39,592 nt of DNA from Solirubrobacterales bacterium (GCA_025964355.1 JAOPZB010000210.1:1-39592); one strand, 5' to 3'; positions 8,689 through 18,647 are shown, counted from the first letter of the stretch. The notes: a model not told the origin generated them from the letters alone. Numbers and translations: made by a program.

Positions 8689-8850
8689 CTAGCCGCGACG
8701 GCTCGGGAGGTAGCCGGAGAGGATCCGCAGCGCCGCTCCGAGCAGGATGATCGCGGCGGAAAGCATGAACGCGTCGAAGCCTTTGGTGCCGAGCGCCCAC
8801 AAAACGATCCAGACGACGAGGCCCGCGGCGACGGTGAGGATCAGTCCCAT
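8689..8850 (-). CDS. Small two-helix membrane protein
   Basis: A 53-residue ORF missing from the track. It starts at ATG 8850 with AGGA about ten bases upstream and ends at TAG 8689, whose bases form part of the AGGAG site for the next gene. The sequence has a first hydrophobic helix (GLILTVAAGLVVWIVLWAL), a short KGFD turn, a second helix (FMLSAAIILLGAALRIL) and a basic tail (PSRRG). It sits 21 bases after trpA and seven before the binding lipoprotein, so it is probably in the same transcript. Similar short DUF-type proteins are common in actinobacteria; no function can be assigned. Codon use matches its neighbours, supporting real coding. Confidence 0.75.
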   Translation of the reverse strand: MGLILTVAAGLVVWIVLWALGTKGFDAFMLSAAIILLGAALRILSGYLPSRRG

Positions 8851-8871
8851 GCCGGCGGAATCCTAGCTGGC

Positions 8872-9687
8872 CTATCTGCGATCGGTCGGGGCAAGCCCTG
8901 CGGCCAGTTCGCCGACCACCGCGCCCACGGCGGACGCCGGGTCATCGCCTTCGTCGGCGGCGCGGACGAGGCGGGTGCCGACGATCACGCCGTCGGCGCC
9001 TGCGTCGGCCGCTTCGGCGGCCTGCTGGGGCGTGCCGATCCCGAAGCCGAGCGCCACCGGCACGTCGGTGGAGCTCTTGGCTGCAGCGACGACCTCGGCG
9101 AACCGCTCGCCCAGCGCGCGACGCTCTCCGGTGGTGCCGACCACCGAGACGGTGTACAGAAAGCCGCGTGCCCTGCCGCCGATCGACGCAAGACGCTCGC
9201 CCGTCGTGGTCGGCGCCACCAGCGGCACGAGCGCAAGACCGCGCCGATCGCACTCCTCGAGCACCTCCCCTGCCTCGCCCTGCGGCAGGTCGGGCACGAT
9301 CAGCCCGCACGCGCCCGACTGCTCGAGTCGCTCCAGAAAGGCCTCAAGGCCCGGCGCGAAAACCATGTTCGCGTAACACATGAGCACCACCGGCACGCTC
9401 GGAGCCAGAGCACGCGCGACCCCGAGCACCCCGGCCACATTGGCGCCGGCCGCCAGCGCGCGCGTCCCGGCCGCATGGATCACCGGGCCGTCGGCGAGCG
9501 GGTCCGAGTAGGGCATGCCGAGCTCGAGTATGTCGGCGCCGGCGCCGACGCACGCCTCGCCGATCCGAACCGACTCCTGCAACGACGGGAACCCGCCCAT
9601 CACGTAGGGCATCAGGGCCGCGCGCTTGCTCGTGGCAGCGAAGCTCTCCGCGATGCGCTCGATTCCGGTCGTGCGCACAGGGCTCAT
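8872..9687 (-). CDS. trpA: TrpA, tryptophan synthase alpha subunit
   Basis: Cleaves indole-3-glycerol phosphate to indole and glyceraldehyde 3-phosphate; indole is channelled to TrpB. I start at ATG 9687, which overlaps the trpB stop (ATGA), giving 271 residues, the family length. Visible motifs are [16 protein letters not shown], holding the catalytic Glu and Asp, [51 protein letters not shown] and the phosphate-binding GFGIGTPQQ. It is the last trp gene; the small membrane protein follows after 21 bases. The longer track ORF reads back into trpB and is not needed. Confidence 0.98.
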   Translation of the reverse strand: MSPVRTTGIERIAESFAATSKRAALMPYVMGGFPSLQESVRIGEACVGAGADILELGMPYSDPLADGPVIHAAGTRALAAGANVAGVLGVARALAPSVPVVLMCYANMVFAPGLEAFLERLEQSGACGLIVPDLPQGEAGEVLEECDRRGLALVPLVAPTTTGERLASIGGRARGFLYTVSVVGTTGERRALGERFAEVVAAAKSSTDVPVALGFGIGTPQQAAEAADAGADGVIVGTRLVRAADEGDDPASAVGAVVGELAAGLAPTDRR

Positions 9688-10898
9688 GCCCGCTCCCGCC
9701 CCAGAGCCTCCGCGAGATCCTTGTCGCCGCGTCCCGACAGACACACGAGGTCCAGCTCGCCGTCGGGCTGTGCGAGCACCCACGCGAGCGCATGTGCCGT
9801 CTCGAGCGCCGGGATGATGCCCTCCAGCCGTGCGACCTCCCCGAACGCCGCGAGAGCCTCGTCATCGGTGACGGCCACGTATCGCGCTCGCCCGCTGTCT
9901 CGGAGGTGGGCGTGCTGTGGACCTGCACCCGGATAGTCCAGGCCGGCGGAGATCGAGTGCGCCTGGACGATCTGGCCCTCCTCGTCCTGCATCACCGCCG
10001 AGCGCGAGCCGTGCAGGATGCCGGGCCGCCCACCGACGGTCAGCGGAGCCCCGTGATGTCCGGTGTCGATGCCCTCGCCGCCTGCCTCGACTCCCACGAG
10101 CTCCACGGCGGCGTCGTCGATGAAGGCCGTAAAGGTCCCGATCGCGTTCGACCCACCCCCGACGCAGGCGACGACGCGCGCCGGCAGTCTGCCCTCGCGC
10201 TCGAGCATCTGTCGGCGCGCCTCGTCGCCGATGACGCGCTGCAGATCGCGCACCAGCGCCGGGTAGGGAGCCGGACCGACGACGGAGCCGATCACGTAGT
10301 GGGTGCTCTCGACACTGGTGACCCAGTCGCGGATCGCCGCCGAGGTCGCCTCCTTGAGCGTGCTCGCGCCGGCGTCCACCGGCGCCACCGTCGCCCCGAG
10401 CAGCTCCATCCGCTGCACGTTGGGCAGCTGCCTGCGCATGTCCTCGACGCCCATGTAGACGACGCACTCCATCCCGAGCAGGGCGCACACGGTGGCGGTG
10501 GCCACGCCATGCTGCCCCGCGCCGGTCTCGGCGATGATCCGCCGCTTGCCCATGCGCCGGGCGAGGAGCGCCTGGCCGAGCGCGTTGTTGAGCTTGTGCG
10601 AGCCGGTGTGGTTGAGATCCTCGCGCTTGAAGTAGACCCGCCTCCCCACCCGCTCGGAGAGCCGCCGGGCGAGATACAGCGGCGTGGGGCGCCCAGCGAA
10701 GTCGCGCAGCAGCCCGTTGAGCTCGGAGCGGTAGCCCTCGTCCTCTCGAGCCAGCACCCACGCCCGCTCCAGCTCGGCCAGAGCCGGCATCAACGTCTCG
10801 GGCACGAACTGGCCGCCATAGGGGCCGAAGCGGTGCTCGATCGGCAACCCGGAGCCGCCGCGGTCTGGCCGCGCTCCGGGCGCCTCGTCTGCGCTCAC
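9684..10898 (-). CDS. trpB: TrpB, tryptophan synthase beta subunit
   Basis: PLP enzyme that joins indole and L-serine to make tryptophan. The 404-residue product starts at GTG 10898, overlapping the trpF stop (GTGA). It carries [17 protein letters not shown], the PLP lysine in [12 protein letters not shown] (Lys102), [12 protein letters not shown], the phosphate loop [10 protein letters not shown], and [16 protein letters not shown]. This is the TrpB1 type that partners TrpA, not the stand-alone TrpB2. Overlaps at both ends indicate coupled trpF-trpB-trpA translation, suitable for an equimolar alpha-beta complex. Confidence 0.98.
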   Translation of the reverse strand: MSADEAPGARPDRGGSGLPIEHRFGPYGGQFVPETLMPALAELERAWVLAREDEGYRSELNGLLRDFAGRPTPLYLARRLSERVGRRVYFKREDLNHTGSHKLNNALGQALLARRMGKRRIIAETGAGQHGVATATVCALLGMECVVYMGVEDMRRQLPNVQRMELLGATVAPVDAGASTLKEATSAAIRDWVTSVESTHYVIGSVVGPAPYPALVRDLQRVIGDEARRQMLEREGRLPARVVACVGGGSNAIGTFTAFIDDAAVELVGVEAGGEGIDTGHHGAPLTVGGRPGILHGSRSAVMQDEEGQIVQAHSISAGLDYPGAGPQHAHLRDSGRARYVAVTDDEALAAFGEVARLEGIIPALETAHALAWVLAQPDGELDLVCLSGRGDKDLAEALGRERA

Positions 10899-11611
10899 GC
10901 CGGTTGACCGATCCGCGGCTCCCCCGGCTGGACGTCCGGGGCCTGAGGCGAGACCTCTGGGGAAGGGGCGACGGCCGCCTCGATGAACTCACGCAGCCGC
11001 TTCGGATCCTTGCGTCCGGGAGCCGCCTCGGTGCCGCTCGCGCTGTCCACCGCGAAGGGATGCGTGAGGGCGATCGCCTCGCCGACGTTCCCGGCGTGCA
11101 GACCGCCGCTGAGGATCAGCGGAACCTTCGAGCGCCGAGCGGCGAGCAGCGTCCAGTCGAACGTCTCACCGGTACCTCCTCGCAGCCCGCGGCCATCAGG
11201 CGTGCGCGAGCGAGCGTCGACGAGGTGGAAGTCGACGTGGAAGCGCTCGAGATCGCGAAGGTCGCCGGGGCCGGCCACCTGTGTCGCCTTGACGATCCGC
11301 GCGCCTGTGCGACTGGCCGCCGCGGCACAGTATGAGGGCCCCTCGTCGCCGTGGAACTGGAGCATCGCGAGGCCCAGTGCCTCTGCCGTGTCGACGGCCT
11401 CCTCCAGCGGTGCGTTGACAAAGACGCCGCACATCTGAGCCCTGCGCCGCAGCCGCGCCACGATCCGCTGCGCCTCGACGAGCGAGCACCGGCGCGGGCT
11501 GCCGTCGTAGAAGATCATGCCCACCGCCCAGGCGCCGAGGTCGACCGCCAGCTCAGCGTCCTGCAGGCTGGTGATCCCGCATATCTTGACCTTTGCAGGC
11601 GTGTGCTCCAT
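10895..11611 (-). CDS. trpF: TrpF, phosphoribosylanthranilate isomerase
   Basis: Converts N-(5-phosphoribosyl)anthranilate to the 1-deoxyribulose form. The 238-residue TIM-barrel has KICGIT near the start with the catalytic Cys, [51 protein letters not shown], and DSASGTE with the catalytic Asp region. The last 30 or so residues are a Pro/Ala/Glu extension beyond the usual end. ATG 11611 is preceded by no clear ribosome site but by TACGGT ending six bases upstream, which fits a leaderless start. The gene is separated from trpC by htrA, so this internal promoter could keep trpFBA expressed independently. Confidence 0.97.
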   Translation of the reverse strand: MEHTPAKVKICGITSLQDAELAVDLGAWAVGMIFYDGSPRRCSLVEAQRIVARLRRRAQMCGVFVNAPLEEAVDTAEALGLAMLQFHGDEGPSYCAAAASRTGARIVKATQVAGPGDLRDLERFHVDFHLVDARSRTPDGRGLRGGTGETFDWTLLAARRSKVPLILSGGLHAGNVGEAIALTHPFAVDSASGTEAAPGRKDPKRLREFIEAAVAPSPEVSPQAPDVQPGEPRIGQPA

Positions 11612-11617
11612 GTGCCA

Positions 11618-11623
11618 ACCGTA
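11618..11623 (-). promoter_or_regulatory. Possible -10 element for leaderless trpF transcript
   Basis: TACGGT on the minus strand (TANNNT type) ends six bases before the trpF ATG, the spacing of a leaderless start. No convincing -35 hexamer is seen. The same geometry occurs before hisIE and hrcA, which raises its weight. Confidence 0.35.
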
Positions 11624-11642
11624 GCGAGTCCGATCGCCGGAT

Positions 11643-11659
11643 CCGCCGCGGTTCGGCGG
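11643..11659 (-). terminator. Hairpin between htrA and trpF
   Basis: A 6-bp perfect stem (CCGCCG / CGGCGG) with a five-base loop follows the htrA stop on the minus strand. No T run follows, so it may be a weak or partial terminator or an mRNA stabiliser rather than a full stop. Confidence 0.3.
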
Positions 11660-11666
11660 GAGCGGT

Positions 11667-12878
11667 CTAGCCTTCCGGCGTGTTGACGTTCGGCACCGAG
11701 TTTGGCCGGCTGCCCAACGTCGCCTTGACGGTCTTGTGTTCGTAGCCGCCTTTGCCGTTCGCCCGCAGCAGGCCTATGGTGACGGTCTGACCGGCTTTCT
11801 TGGACGCGACGTCGTTGGCGAGGTCTTCGGAGCTCGCGACGGCCTTGCCGTCGACCGAGACGATGATGTCGCCGCCGACCGCTATCTGTCCTGTTTCGGT
11901 CGTGCTGTTGATGGTGCCGGCACGAATTTCCGCCTTGGCAGCGGCGGTTCCCTTCTGCACGGTCTGGACGAGCGCGCCGCTCTTGACCGGCAGGTTCAGC
12001 GCCGACAGCGAGCCGTCGATCGTCAGCGAGGTCAGCCCGAGATAGGCGCCGCGGACGGTCCCGCCTTTCTCGAGCTGCGCGATCTCGGACTTGGCGGTGT
12101 TGATCGGAACGGCGAAGCCGATACCCACGCTGCCGCCACCGCTGCTGGTCTCGATCTGGGAGTTGATTCCGATCACGCGGCCGGCCGCGTCGAGGAGCGG
12201 ACCTCCGGAGTTGCCGGGGTTGATCGGCGCGTCGGTCTGCAGCACGTTGTTGATGGTGAAGCCGTTGGGGGCCTGGATCTGGCGCTGCAGCGCGGAGATC
12301 ACACCGGTGGTGAGCGTGCGTTCGAGATCGAACGGGTTGCCGATCGCGTACACCGGATCGCCGACCTGGGCGCCGGCCGAGTCACCGAGCGTGAGCGGGT
12401 GAAGGGTCAGGCCGTCGGTCCTGATGCGCAGCACGGCCAGATCGTTGGAGGGGTCCTTGCCGACGACCTGGGCTTCGACCGACTTGCCTTTTTCGAAGCT
12501 GACGGTGACCTTGACGGCGTTCTCCACGACGTGGTAATTGGTCAGGATCGTGCCGTTGCCGTCGATCACGATGCCGGAGCCGGTCGCCTGTCCCTGTCGC
12601 TGTGTTTCGCCGCCGCCGAAGAGGTTGAACGGCGATTCGGTTTTCTGCACGATCGTCGACGTCACGAAGGCTACGCCCGGCGCGTCGCGGACATAGACCT
12701 GATGCGGGGTCATACCGGTCGTCCGCTGCGAGGCGTTGGAGGGGGCGATGGGAGCGGCCTGGACCGTGGTGACCGACTTCTGGTTCTGTTCGAGGCCGCC
12801 GAAGGCCGCCACGATGGCCACGACGACACCGCCGCCGAGCAGCGCCGCGAGGAAGGGGATCACGAACATGCGCCTCAT
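11667..12878 (-). CDS. HtrA/DegP-family membrane-anchored serine protease with PDZ domain
   Basis: Extracytoplasmic quality-control protease. The 403-residue product has an N-terminal membrane anchor (about 5-27), a linker, a trypsin-like domain with the triad His116 (TNYHVVEN), Asp146 (SNDLAVLRI) and Ser224 (NPGNSGGPL), and a C-terminal PDZ domain (about 285-395) with GALVQTVQKGTAAAKAEIRAG and GGDIIVSVDGKAV. It starts at ATG 12878, 35 bases after the trpC stop, and lies on the same strand between trpC and trpF, so it is embedded in the tryptophan operon. No ribosome site of note precedes it. The fold is certain; which of the HtrA/DegP/PepD paralogues it matches is not. Confidence 0.95.
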   Translation of the reverse strand: MRRMFVIPFLAALLGGGVVVAIVAAFGGLEQNQKSVTTVQAAPIAPSNASQRTTGMTPHQVYVRDAPGVAFVTSTIVQKTESPFNLFGGGETQRQGQATGSGIVIDGNGTILTNYHVVENAVKVTVSFEKGKSVEAQVVGKDPSNDLAVLRIRTDGLTLHPLTLGDSAGAQVGDPVYAIGNPFDLERTLTTGVISALQRQIQAPNGFTINNVLQTDAPINPGNSGGPLLDAAGRVIGINSQIETSSGGGSVGIGFAVPINTAKSEIAQLEKGGTVRGAYLGLTSLTIDGSLSALNLPVKSGALVQTVQKGTAAAKAEIRAGTINSTTETGQIAVGGDIIVSVDGKAVASSEDLANDVASKKAGQTVTIGLLRANGKGGYEHKTVKATLGSRPNSVPNVNTPEG

Positions 12879-12913
12879 TGCAGGACAGGATGGTCGGAGG
12901 CCATGAAGGGCAT

Positions 12914-13729
12914 CTAAAGGGTGTCGTGAGCGGGGTTAAAACTTCTCAGGGCCCGCAGCGAGCCCGCGGCATCGGCCGAGCGCATGAGGAACTCTCCCAC
13001 GAGAACCGCCTGCACCCCCTGCTCGTACAGGCTGCGAAGCTGCTCGGCGTTTGCGATCCCTGACTCCGAGACGACGGTGACACCGGGCGGAACGTCGGCC
13101 ATCAGCCGTTCGGTGCGGCGAACGTCCACACTGAAGTCGCGCAGGTCGCGGTTGTTGATTCCGACCAAGTCTGGGTCGAGTGCAAGTGCGCTGGAGAGCT
13201 CGTCGCGGTCGTGCACCTCGACGAGCACGTCCAGGCCCATCGCCCGAGCAGCGCCATGGAGCGAGGCCAGCTCGGGCCGGGGCAGGGCGGCCACGATCAG
13301 CAGCACCGCGTCGGCGCCTGCGGCGATGGACTCGACGAGCTGGTAGTGATCGACGACGAAGTCCTTGCGCAGCAACGGCAGCCCGCAGATGGCGCGAGCG
13401 GCTTGCAGGTCCTCGAGCGACCCGCCGAAGTTCGGCCCCTCGGTGAGGATCGACACGGCGGCCGCGCCGCCGTCGCGATAGGCACCCAGGACCTCCTCGA
13501 CGTCCGGGTCCTCGTGCAGCTCGCCGGCTGAAGGGGATCGCCGCTTGAACTCGGCGATCACCGACATCCCCGGCGCGAGCAGCGCGTCGCGGAACGACGT
13601 CATGCCGGGCGACCGCGCGCCGGCCGCGGCTTCGAGCTGGGCGAGCGGCGCGCGGCGCTTGCGACGCTCGACCTCTTCGCGCGTCTCGGCGAGGATCCGC
13701 GCGAGCACCGTCGGCGCGCCGTCGCTCAC
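12914..13729 (-). CDS. trpC: TrpC, indole-3-glycerol-phosphate synthase
   Basis: Closes the indole ring from carboxyphenylamino-deoxyribulose phosphate. The 271-residue TIM barrel has the catalytic-lysine motif IAEFKRRSPSAGEL, VSILTEGPNFGGSLEDL, LLRKDFVVDHYQL, DAVLLIVAAL, DVLVEVHDRDEL, VGINNRDLRDFSVD, VVSESGI and VLVGEFLM. Start GTG 13729 overlaps the trpD stop (GTGA). It is a single-function enzyme, not fused to TrpF, whose gene lies beyond htrA. This is the complete family length. Confidence 0.98.
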   Translation of the reverse strand: MSDGAPTVLARILAETREEVERRKRRAPLAQLEAAAGARSPGMTSFRDALLAPGMSVIAEFKRRSPSAGELHEDPDVEEVLGAYRDGGAAAVSILTEGPNFGGSLEDLQAARAICGLPLLRKDFVVDHYQLVESIAAGADAVLLIVAALPRPELASLHGAARAMGLDVLVEVHDRDELSSALALDPDLVGINNRDLRDFSVDVRRTERLMADVPPGVTVVSESGIANAEQLRSLYEQGVQAVLVGEFLMRSADAAGSLRALRSFNPAHDTL

Positions 13730-14793
13730 CGCGCTGCCTCGGCCGGCGCATGCCTCTGGCTGGCCTGCAGGTAACGCTCGAGCGCGGATGCCGCGCGCCC
13801 GTCGGCGAGCGCCTCGCGAGCTGCTTGCACGCCCCCGGCGATCGTGTCAGCGCGACCGGCGGCGTAGATGGCGGCACCCGCGTTGACGACCGCCAGGGAC
13901 TCGCCTGCGGGACGCTTGGCGATCGTTTTCTCACCTTCGAGGATCGCCCGCGTCACCCGAGCGTTCTCCTGCGGCGTTCCCCCTCCCCAGCCGTCGGTGG
14001 CGGCCGCGCCCGGCTCCACGACGCCGAGGTCGTGCGGGTCCAGCACGTATTCGCTGATCTCCTCCCCGTTGACCTCCACCACTTTCGTCGCCGCAGCCGC
14101 CGAGATCTCATCGAGTCCGTCGTCGCTTGAGACGACGAGCGCTCGATCGACCCCGAGCTTGGCCAGCGCGCGCGCGATCCGCTGCAGAAAGCGCGGGTCG
14201 GAGACGCCGATCAGCTGGCGCCGCGCGCCCGCGGGGTTCGTGAGCGGGCCGATCAGGTTGAAGATGGTGCGCACGGCGAGCTCGCGTCGCACGGGGACCA
14301 CAAAACGAGTCGCCTGGTGATGGGCGGGGGCGAACATGAAGCCGAACCCGGCCTCTTCGATGCAGTCGGCGACCGCGTCGGGCCCGAGGTCGATGCGTGC
14401 GCCGAGCGCCTCGAGCAGGTCCGCCGACCCCGATCGGCTCGTGGCCGAGCGGTTGCCGTGCTTGGCCACGGCACAGCCGGCACCGGCGGCGATGAGCGCG
14501 GCAGTCGTCGACACGTTGAAGGTGCTCCGGCCCCCGCCGGTGCCGGCCGTGTCGAGCAGGTCGGCGCGCTCGCTGCGCACGGGCGCCGCGAGCGCCCGCA
14601 TCGTGCGGGCCAGCCCGGTGAGCTCCTCGACGGTCTCTCCCTTGGTCCGCAGGGCGATCAGGAAGCCGGCGATCTGCGTCTCGGAGACCTCGCCGCGCAT
14701 GATCTCCGCGAGGACGTCGGCGGTCTCCTCCGCGCTCAGGTCTCTGCGCGAGGACAGCGCATCGATCGCGGCGCTGAGGATCGCGTTCGGCAT
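13726..14793 (-). CDS. trpD: TrpD, anthranilate phosphoribosyltransferase
   Basis: Transfers phosphoribosyl from PRPP to anthranilate. The 355-residue product has the N-terminal helical domain (EIMRGEVSETQIAGFLIALRTKGET), the PRPP-binding DTAGTGGGRSTFNVST, KHGNRSATSRSGSADLLEALG, the hinge NLIGPLTNPAGARRQLIGV and SSDDGLDEIS. The start ATG 14793 is three bases after the trpG stop and the end overlaps trpC. The C-terminal 15 residues are a charged extension. It is separate from TrpG, unlike the fused enterobacterial gene. Confidence 0.98.
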   Translation of the reverse strand: MPNAILSAAIDALSSRRDLSAEETADVLAEIMRGEVSETQIAGFLIALRTKGETVEELTGLARTMRALAAPVRSERADLLDTAGTGGGRSTFNVSTTAALIAAGAGCAVAKHGNRSATSRSGSADLLEALGARIDLGPDAVADCIEEAGFGFMFAPAHHQATRFVVPVRRELAVRTIFNLIGPLTNPAGARRQLIGVSDPRFLQRIARALAKLGVDRALVVSSDDGLDEISAAAATKVVEVNGEEISEYVLDPHDLGVVEPGAAATDGWGGGTPQENARVTRAILEGEKTIAKRPAGESLAVVNAGAAIYAAGRADTIAGGVQAAREALADGRAASALERYLQASQRHAPAEAAR

Positions 14794-14796
14794 GGC

Positions 14797-15362
<566 letters not shown>

Positions 15363-15366
<4 letters not shown>

Positions 15367-16919
15367 GTCCAGTCAGGGTGTTCGCAGGCGAGGGCGATCG
15401 CGCGCATCGCTGCCGTGGACTTAGCGACGGACTCCTCGTACTCGTAATCGGGCTTCGCGTCCGCGACGGTGCCACCGCCGGCCTGGACGTGGGCGACGCC
15501 GTCCTTGACGACCACCGTGCGGATATGGATCGCCGTGTCGAGGTCCCCGGCGTAGCTCAGGTAGCCGATCGCACCGCCATACCCGCCGCGCTTGACCGGC
15601 TCGAGCTCGTCGATGATCTCCATCGCCCTCACCTTCGGAGCTCCCGACAGCGTGCCGGCGGGAAGCACCGACCGCAGCGCATCCATCGGCCCGACGTCCG
15701 TTGCAAGCGTCCCGGACACCGACGAGACGATGTGCATGACATGGCTGTAGGACTCGATCTCCATGAGCTCGTCAACGGTGACCGTCCCGTACTCGCACAC
15801 CCGGCCGAGATCGTTGCGTCCGAGATCGACGAGCATCACGTGCTCGGCGCGCTCCTTCTCGTCGGCCAGCAGCTCCGCGGCGATCCGCCGGTCCTCCTCC
15901 GGGCTCGCGCCGCGGGGACGGGTCCCGGCGATCGGCTTGGTGCTGACGTGGCGGCCCGTGACTGTCAACAGTGGCTCAGGGCTGGCGCCGGCAACCTGGA
16001 AGTCGCCGAAGTCCAGGAAGTACATGTAGGGGCTTGGGTTGACGGCCCGCAGGCCGCGATAGATGGAGAAGGCCTCGACCGGCACCGCAGCCGACCAGCG
16101 CTGGGACGGCACGACCTGAAACGCGTCCCCGGCGTAGATGTACTCGACGATCCGCCGCACGATCGCTTCGAAGTGCTCGCGGGGCATGTTCGACTCAAAG
16201 GCGGGCAGCTCGCGCGCGGCGCGCTGTCTGACCTCTCCGCGGGGCACGGGACCGGCCAGCACGCGGCGGACCTCGCCGATGGTGCTCGCGGCCCGGTCGT
16301 ATGCCCGCTCGACGTCCGGCTCGGCGTCCAGATCGGCGTTTGCGAGGATCGTCACGGTGTGCTTCAGATGGTCGAAGACGACGAGCGCATCGGACAGCAT
16401 GAGGGCCATGTCCGGGAGGCCCAGGGGGTCCGGCGGCGCCTCGCCGAGCGGCTCGACCGCCCGCACGAGGTCATAGCCGAAATAGCCGACTGCGCCGCCG
16501 GCGAACGGCGGTGCGTCAACCATTGGAGCCTGCCTGAAGCGGGCGACGTGCTCGGCGGCGAGCGCGTAGGGGTCGCCGCCGTCGGAGAGCGCCCAGCGCA
16601 GCACGGCTCGAGGACGGAAGCCGATGAACGACCAGCGGCCGACGCGCTGTCCCTGGTCGGCGGACTCGAGCAGGAAGGCGGGCTCTCCGGGCGCCAGCGC
16701 ACGAAGCTTCAGAAACGCCGACACCGGCGTCTCGCAATCCTCGACGAAGCTGTAGCGCAGCGGGATGAGGTTGTGGGCGTGCGAGAGCTCCATGGCCCGC
16801 TCGAGGCTTGGCTCCAGCGTCACGGCGTCACCGCGCGGGCCATCGCCTTCGCCACCGCGGGGCTCCACGGCCACGGGATCGCCGAGCGGATCGCCGGGAG
16901 CGCTAGGAGCGACGGCCAT
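15363..16919 (-). CDS. trpE: TrpE, anthranilate synthase component I
   Basis: Makes anthranilate from chorismate with ammonia from TrpG. Motifs: [24 protein letters not shown] with the LLES sequence of the tryptophan feedback site, [13 protein letters not shown], the catalytic core [74 protein letters not shown] and [21 protein letters not shown] 16919 gives 518 residues and overlaps hisIE by 17 bases, but the first 32 residues are Pro/Gly/Asp-rich and unlike the family. GTG 16823 ([13 protein letters not shown]) matches the usual TrpE beginning and is a credible true start. Neither has a strong ribosome site. Confidence 0.96.
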
Positions 16920-17529
16920 CGAGCACCCGCTCAGCGTCAGCGAGCGACCGGCCGCGGCTTCGCAACAGCACGAGCAGGTGATAGAGCACGTCGGCGGCCT
17001 CCTCGTCGATGCGCTCCTCGGACTCCTCGCGGGCGGCGCGCGCCACCTCCTCGGCCTCCTCCATCACCTTCTCGCCGATCCTGTCGGGATCGTCGAGCAG
17101 CTCGACGGTGTATGAGCCGACGGGGCGCCGGCTCGCGCGCTCGCGCAAGGTTCGCTCCAGCGTGGGCAGCGCCTCATGGGGCGCGGCGGCGTCGAAGTCA
17201 CCCCTGTGGAAGCATGAGCGCTCGCCGGTGTGACAGGCTGGCCCCGCGGGCTCGACCAGCGCCAGAAGGGTGTCGCCGTCGCAGTCCAGGCGCAGCGCAC
17301 GGACGGCCTGGACGTTGCCGCTTGTCTCGCCCTTGTGCCATTGCTCGCCGCGTGAGCGACTCCACAGGTGAAGCTCGCCGGTGGCGCGCGTGCGCTGTAG
17401 CGCCTGCTCGTTCATGTAGGCGAGCGTCAGGACCTCGCCGGTGCTCCAGTCCTGGACGATGCACGGCACGAGGCCCTCGCGGTCGTACTCGACCTGCTGC
17501 TCGATTGATTCCTCGGCGGTGTTGCCCAT
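16903..17529 (-). CDS. hisIE: HisIE, phosphoribosyl-AMP cyclohydrolase / phosphoribosyl-ATP pyrophosphatase
   Basis: Bifunctional enzyme for steps two and three of histidine synthesis. The 208-residue product has an N-terminal HisI domain (about 1-115) with [32 protein letters not shown] and the metal-binding [11 protein letters not shown] and [11 protein letters not shown], followed by a C-terminal HisE domain with [17 protein letters not shown] and [17 protein letters not shown] 17529 is preceded by TACAAT six bases away, so the mRNA is probably leaderless. It heads the transcript that continues into trpE, coupling a histidine enzyme to the tryptophan operon; both pathways use PRPP. The longer track ORF upstream of this ATG is antisense to the ArsA-like gene. 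Confidence 0.96.
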   Translation of the reverse strand: MGNTAEESIEQQVEYDREGLVPCIVQDWSTGEVLTLAYMNEQALQRTRATGELHLWSRSRGEQWHKGETSGNVQAVRALRLDCDGDTLLALVEPAGPACHTGERSCFHRGDFDAAAPHEALPTLERTLRERASRRPVGSYTVELLDDPDRIGEKVMEEAEEVARAAREESEERIDEEAADVLYHLLVLLRSRGRSLADAERVLDGRRS

Positions 17530-17535
17530 TGCACG

Positions 17536-17541
17536 ATTGTA
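17536..17541 (-). promoter_or_regulatory. -10 element TACAAT, leaderless start of hisIE-trp operon
   Basis: TACAAT, one base from TATAAT, ends exactly six bases before the hisIE ATG, so transcription should begin at or next to the start codon. No good -35 is visible. With no leader, classical trp attenuation or T-box control at this end is ruled out if the prediction holds. Confidence 0.55.
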
Positions 17542-17582
17542 GGTACAGCCCAGCGCTTGCGGTTTTAGACAGACTGCAGGCG

Positions 17583-18614
17583 ATGCAATCTGTGCTCGAA
17601 CGCGAACTCGTCGTGGTAACCGGCAAGGGTGGAGTCGGCAAGACGACGATTTCGGCGGCGATCGGCCTGCTCGCGGCCCAGCGTGGCAAGCGCGTGATCG
17701 TCGTCGAGGTCGGAGATCAGACCCGGCTGCCCGAGCTGTTCGGTCACCCGCCCGGGCAGGCGGGCGCCGAGAGCAGGCTTCAGGAGCGGCTGTCGAGCAT
17801 CTCGATCGACCCCGACCGAGCGCTGCTCGAGTGGCTGCAGACGCTCGGCGGCCGCGTCTCGGGGCGCCTGCTCGCGTCGAGCGGGACGTTCCAGTACTTC
17901 GCCGCCGCTGCCCCCGGCGCCAAGGAGATGGTGAGCATGGTGAAGATCTGGGAGCTGACACAGTCGCGACGCTGGCAGCGCCGTGCCGCGGGTTATGACC
18001 TCGTGGTGCTCGACGCTCCCGCGACCGGCAACGCGCTCGGCATGCTCGGCTCGCCGCAGACGTTTGGCGCGATCGCGCGCGTCGGCCCGGTGGCCGGACA
18101 GGCCGAGCACGTGCGCGATCTGCTCGAGGCTCCCGAGCGCACGGCCTTCGTGGCTGTGGCGATGCCCACCGACATGGCGGTGACTGAGGCGCTCGAGCTG
18201 CAGGACGGCCTGCGCGCCAAGCTCGGGCGCACTTTGGACACGGTCATCGTCAATGGCCTTCTGCCGCAGCGCTTCAGTGCGGCCGAGCTGCGCCTGATCG
18301 ACAGGGCCAGCACAGACGCGGCCGATGGCGCGAGCGCCCGCAACGCGGGGAGCGCCAAGTCGGGGCGGGGTGCCGCGACGGCGCGGAGCGCGATCAAGCC
18401 GACGCGGCGCGACACCGCGACGGACAGTGCGCTGCGACGCTCCGCGGCGCTGGCGGCAAAGACCGTTCACGACCGCGCGCGGTTTCAGCACAACCAACTC
18501 GCGCGGCTGAGACGCCGGGACTTCGCGGTCGCCGGCGTTCCGTTCGTATGGGGCGCCGGCATGGATCTCCCGGCGGTGGAACGCGTCGCCGAGCAGCTCG
18601 GGCGCAGGCTGTAG
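17583..18614 (+). CDS. ArsA/Get3-like anion-transporting ATPase family protein
   Basis: P-loop ATPase of the ArsA/Get3 (SIMIBI) class; the substrate is unknown and arsenite is not implied. The true gene is 343 residues from ATG 17583; the 1078-residue track ORF is an antisense run-on through trpE and hisIE. The deviant Walker A GKGGVGKT is at residues 14-21, followed by [15 protein letters not shown], the switch-like [15 protein letters not shown], and the base-recognition-like [12 protein letters not shown]. Between about 240 and 290 lies a basic, Ala/Ser/Arg/Thr-rich insertion that looks disordered. No arsenic genes or metal-binding Cys cluster are present. It is divergent from hisIE, with only 53 bases shared for both starts. 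Related actinobacterial proteins often occur as adjacent pairs; here only one exists. Confidence 0.85.
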   Translation: MQSVLERELVVVTGKGGVGKTTISAAIGLLAAQRGKRVIVVEVGDQTRLPELFGHPPGQAGAESRLQERLSSISIDPDRALLEWLQTLGGRVSGRLLASSGTFQYFAAAAPGAKEMVSMVKIWELTQSRRWQRRAAGYDLVVLDAPATGNALGMLGSPQTFGAIARVGPVAGQAEHVRDLLEAPERTAFVAVAMPTDMAVTEALELQDGLRAKLGRTLDTVIVNGLLPQRFSAAELRLIDRASTDAADGASARNAGSAKSGRGAATARSAIKPTRRDTATDSALRRSAALAAKTVHDRARFQHNQLARLRRRDFAVAGVPFVWGAGMDLPAVERVAEQLGRRL

Positions 18615-18647
18615 AACCCGACGGCGGAGCACGACGGTCACTTCGCC

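Noticed and set aside
11736-12917. 393-codon plus-strand ORF opposite htrA
   Set aside because: Shadow frame; htrA has the full catalytic triad and PDZ domain.
15378-18614. 1078-codon plus-strand ORF
   Set aside because: Only the part from 17583 is a gene (ArsA-like). The rest is antisense to trpE and hisIE with no family motifs.
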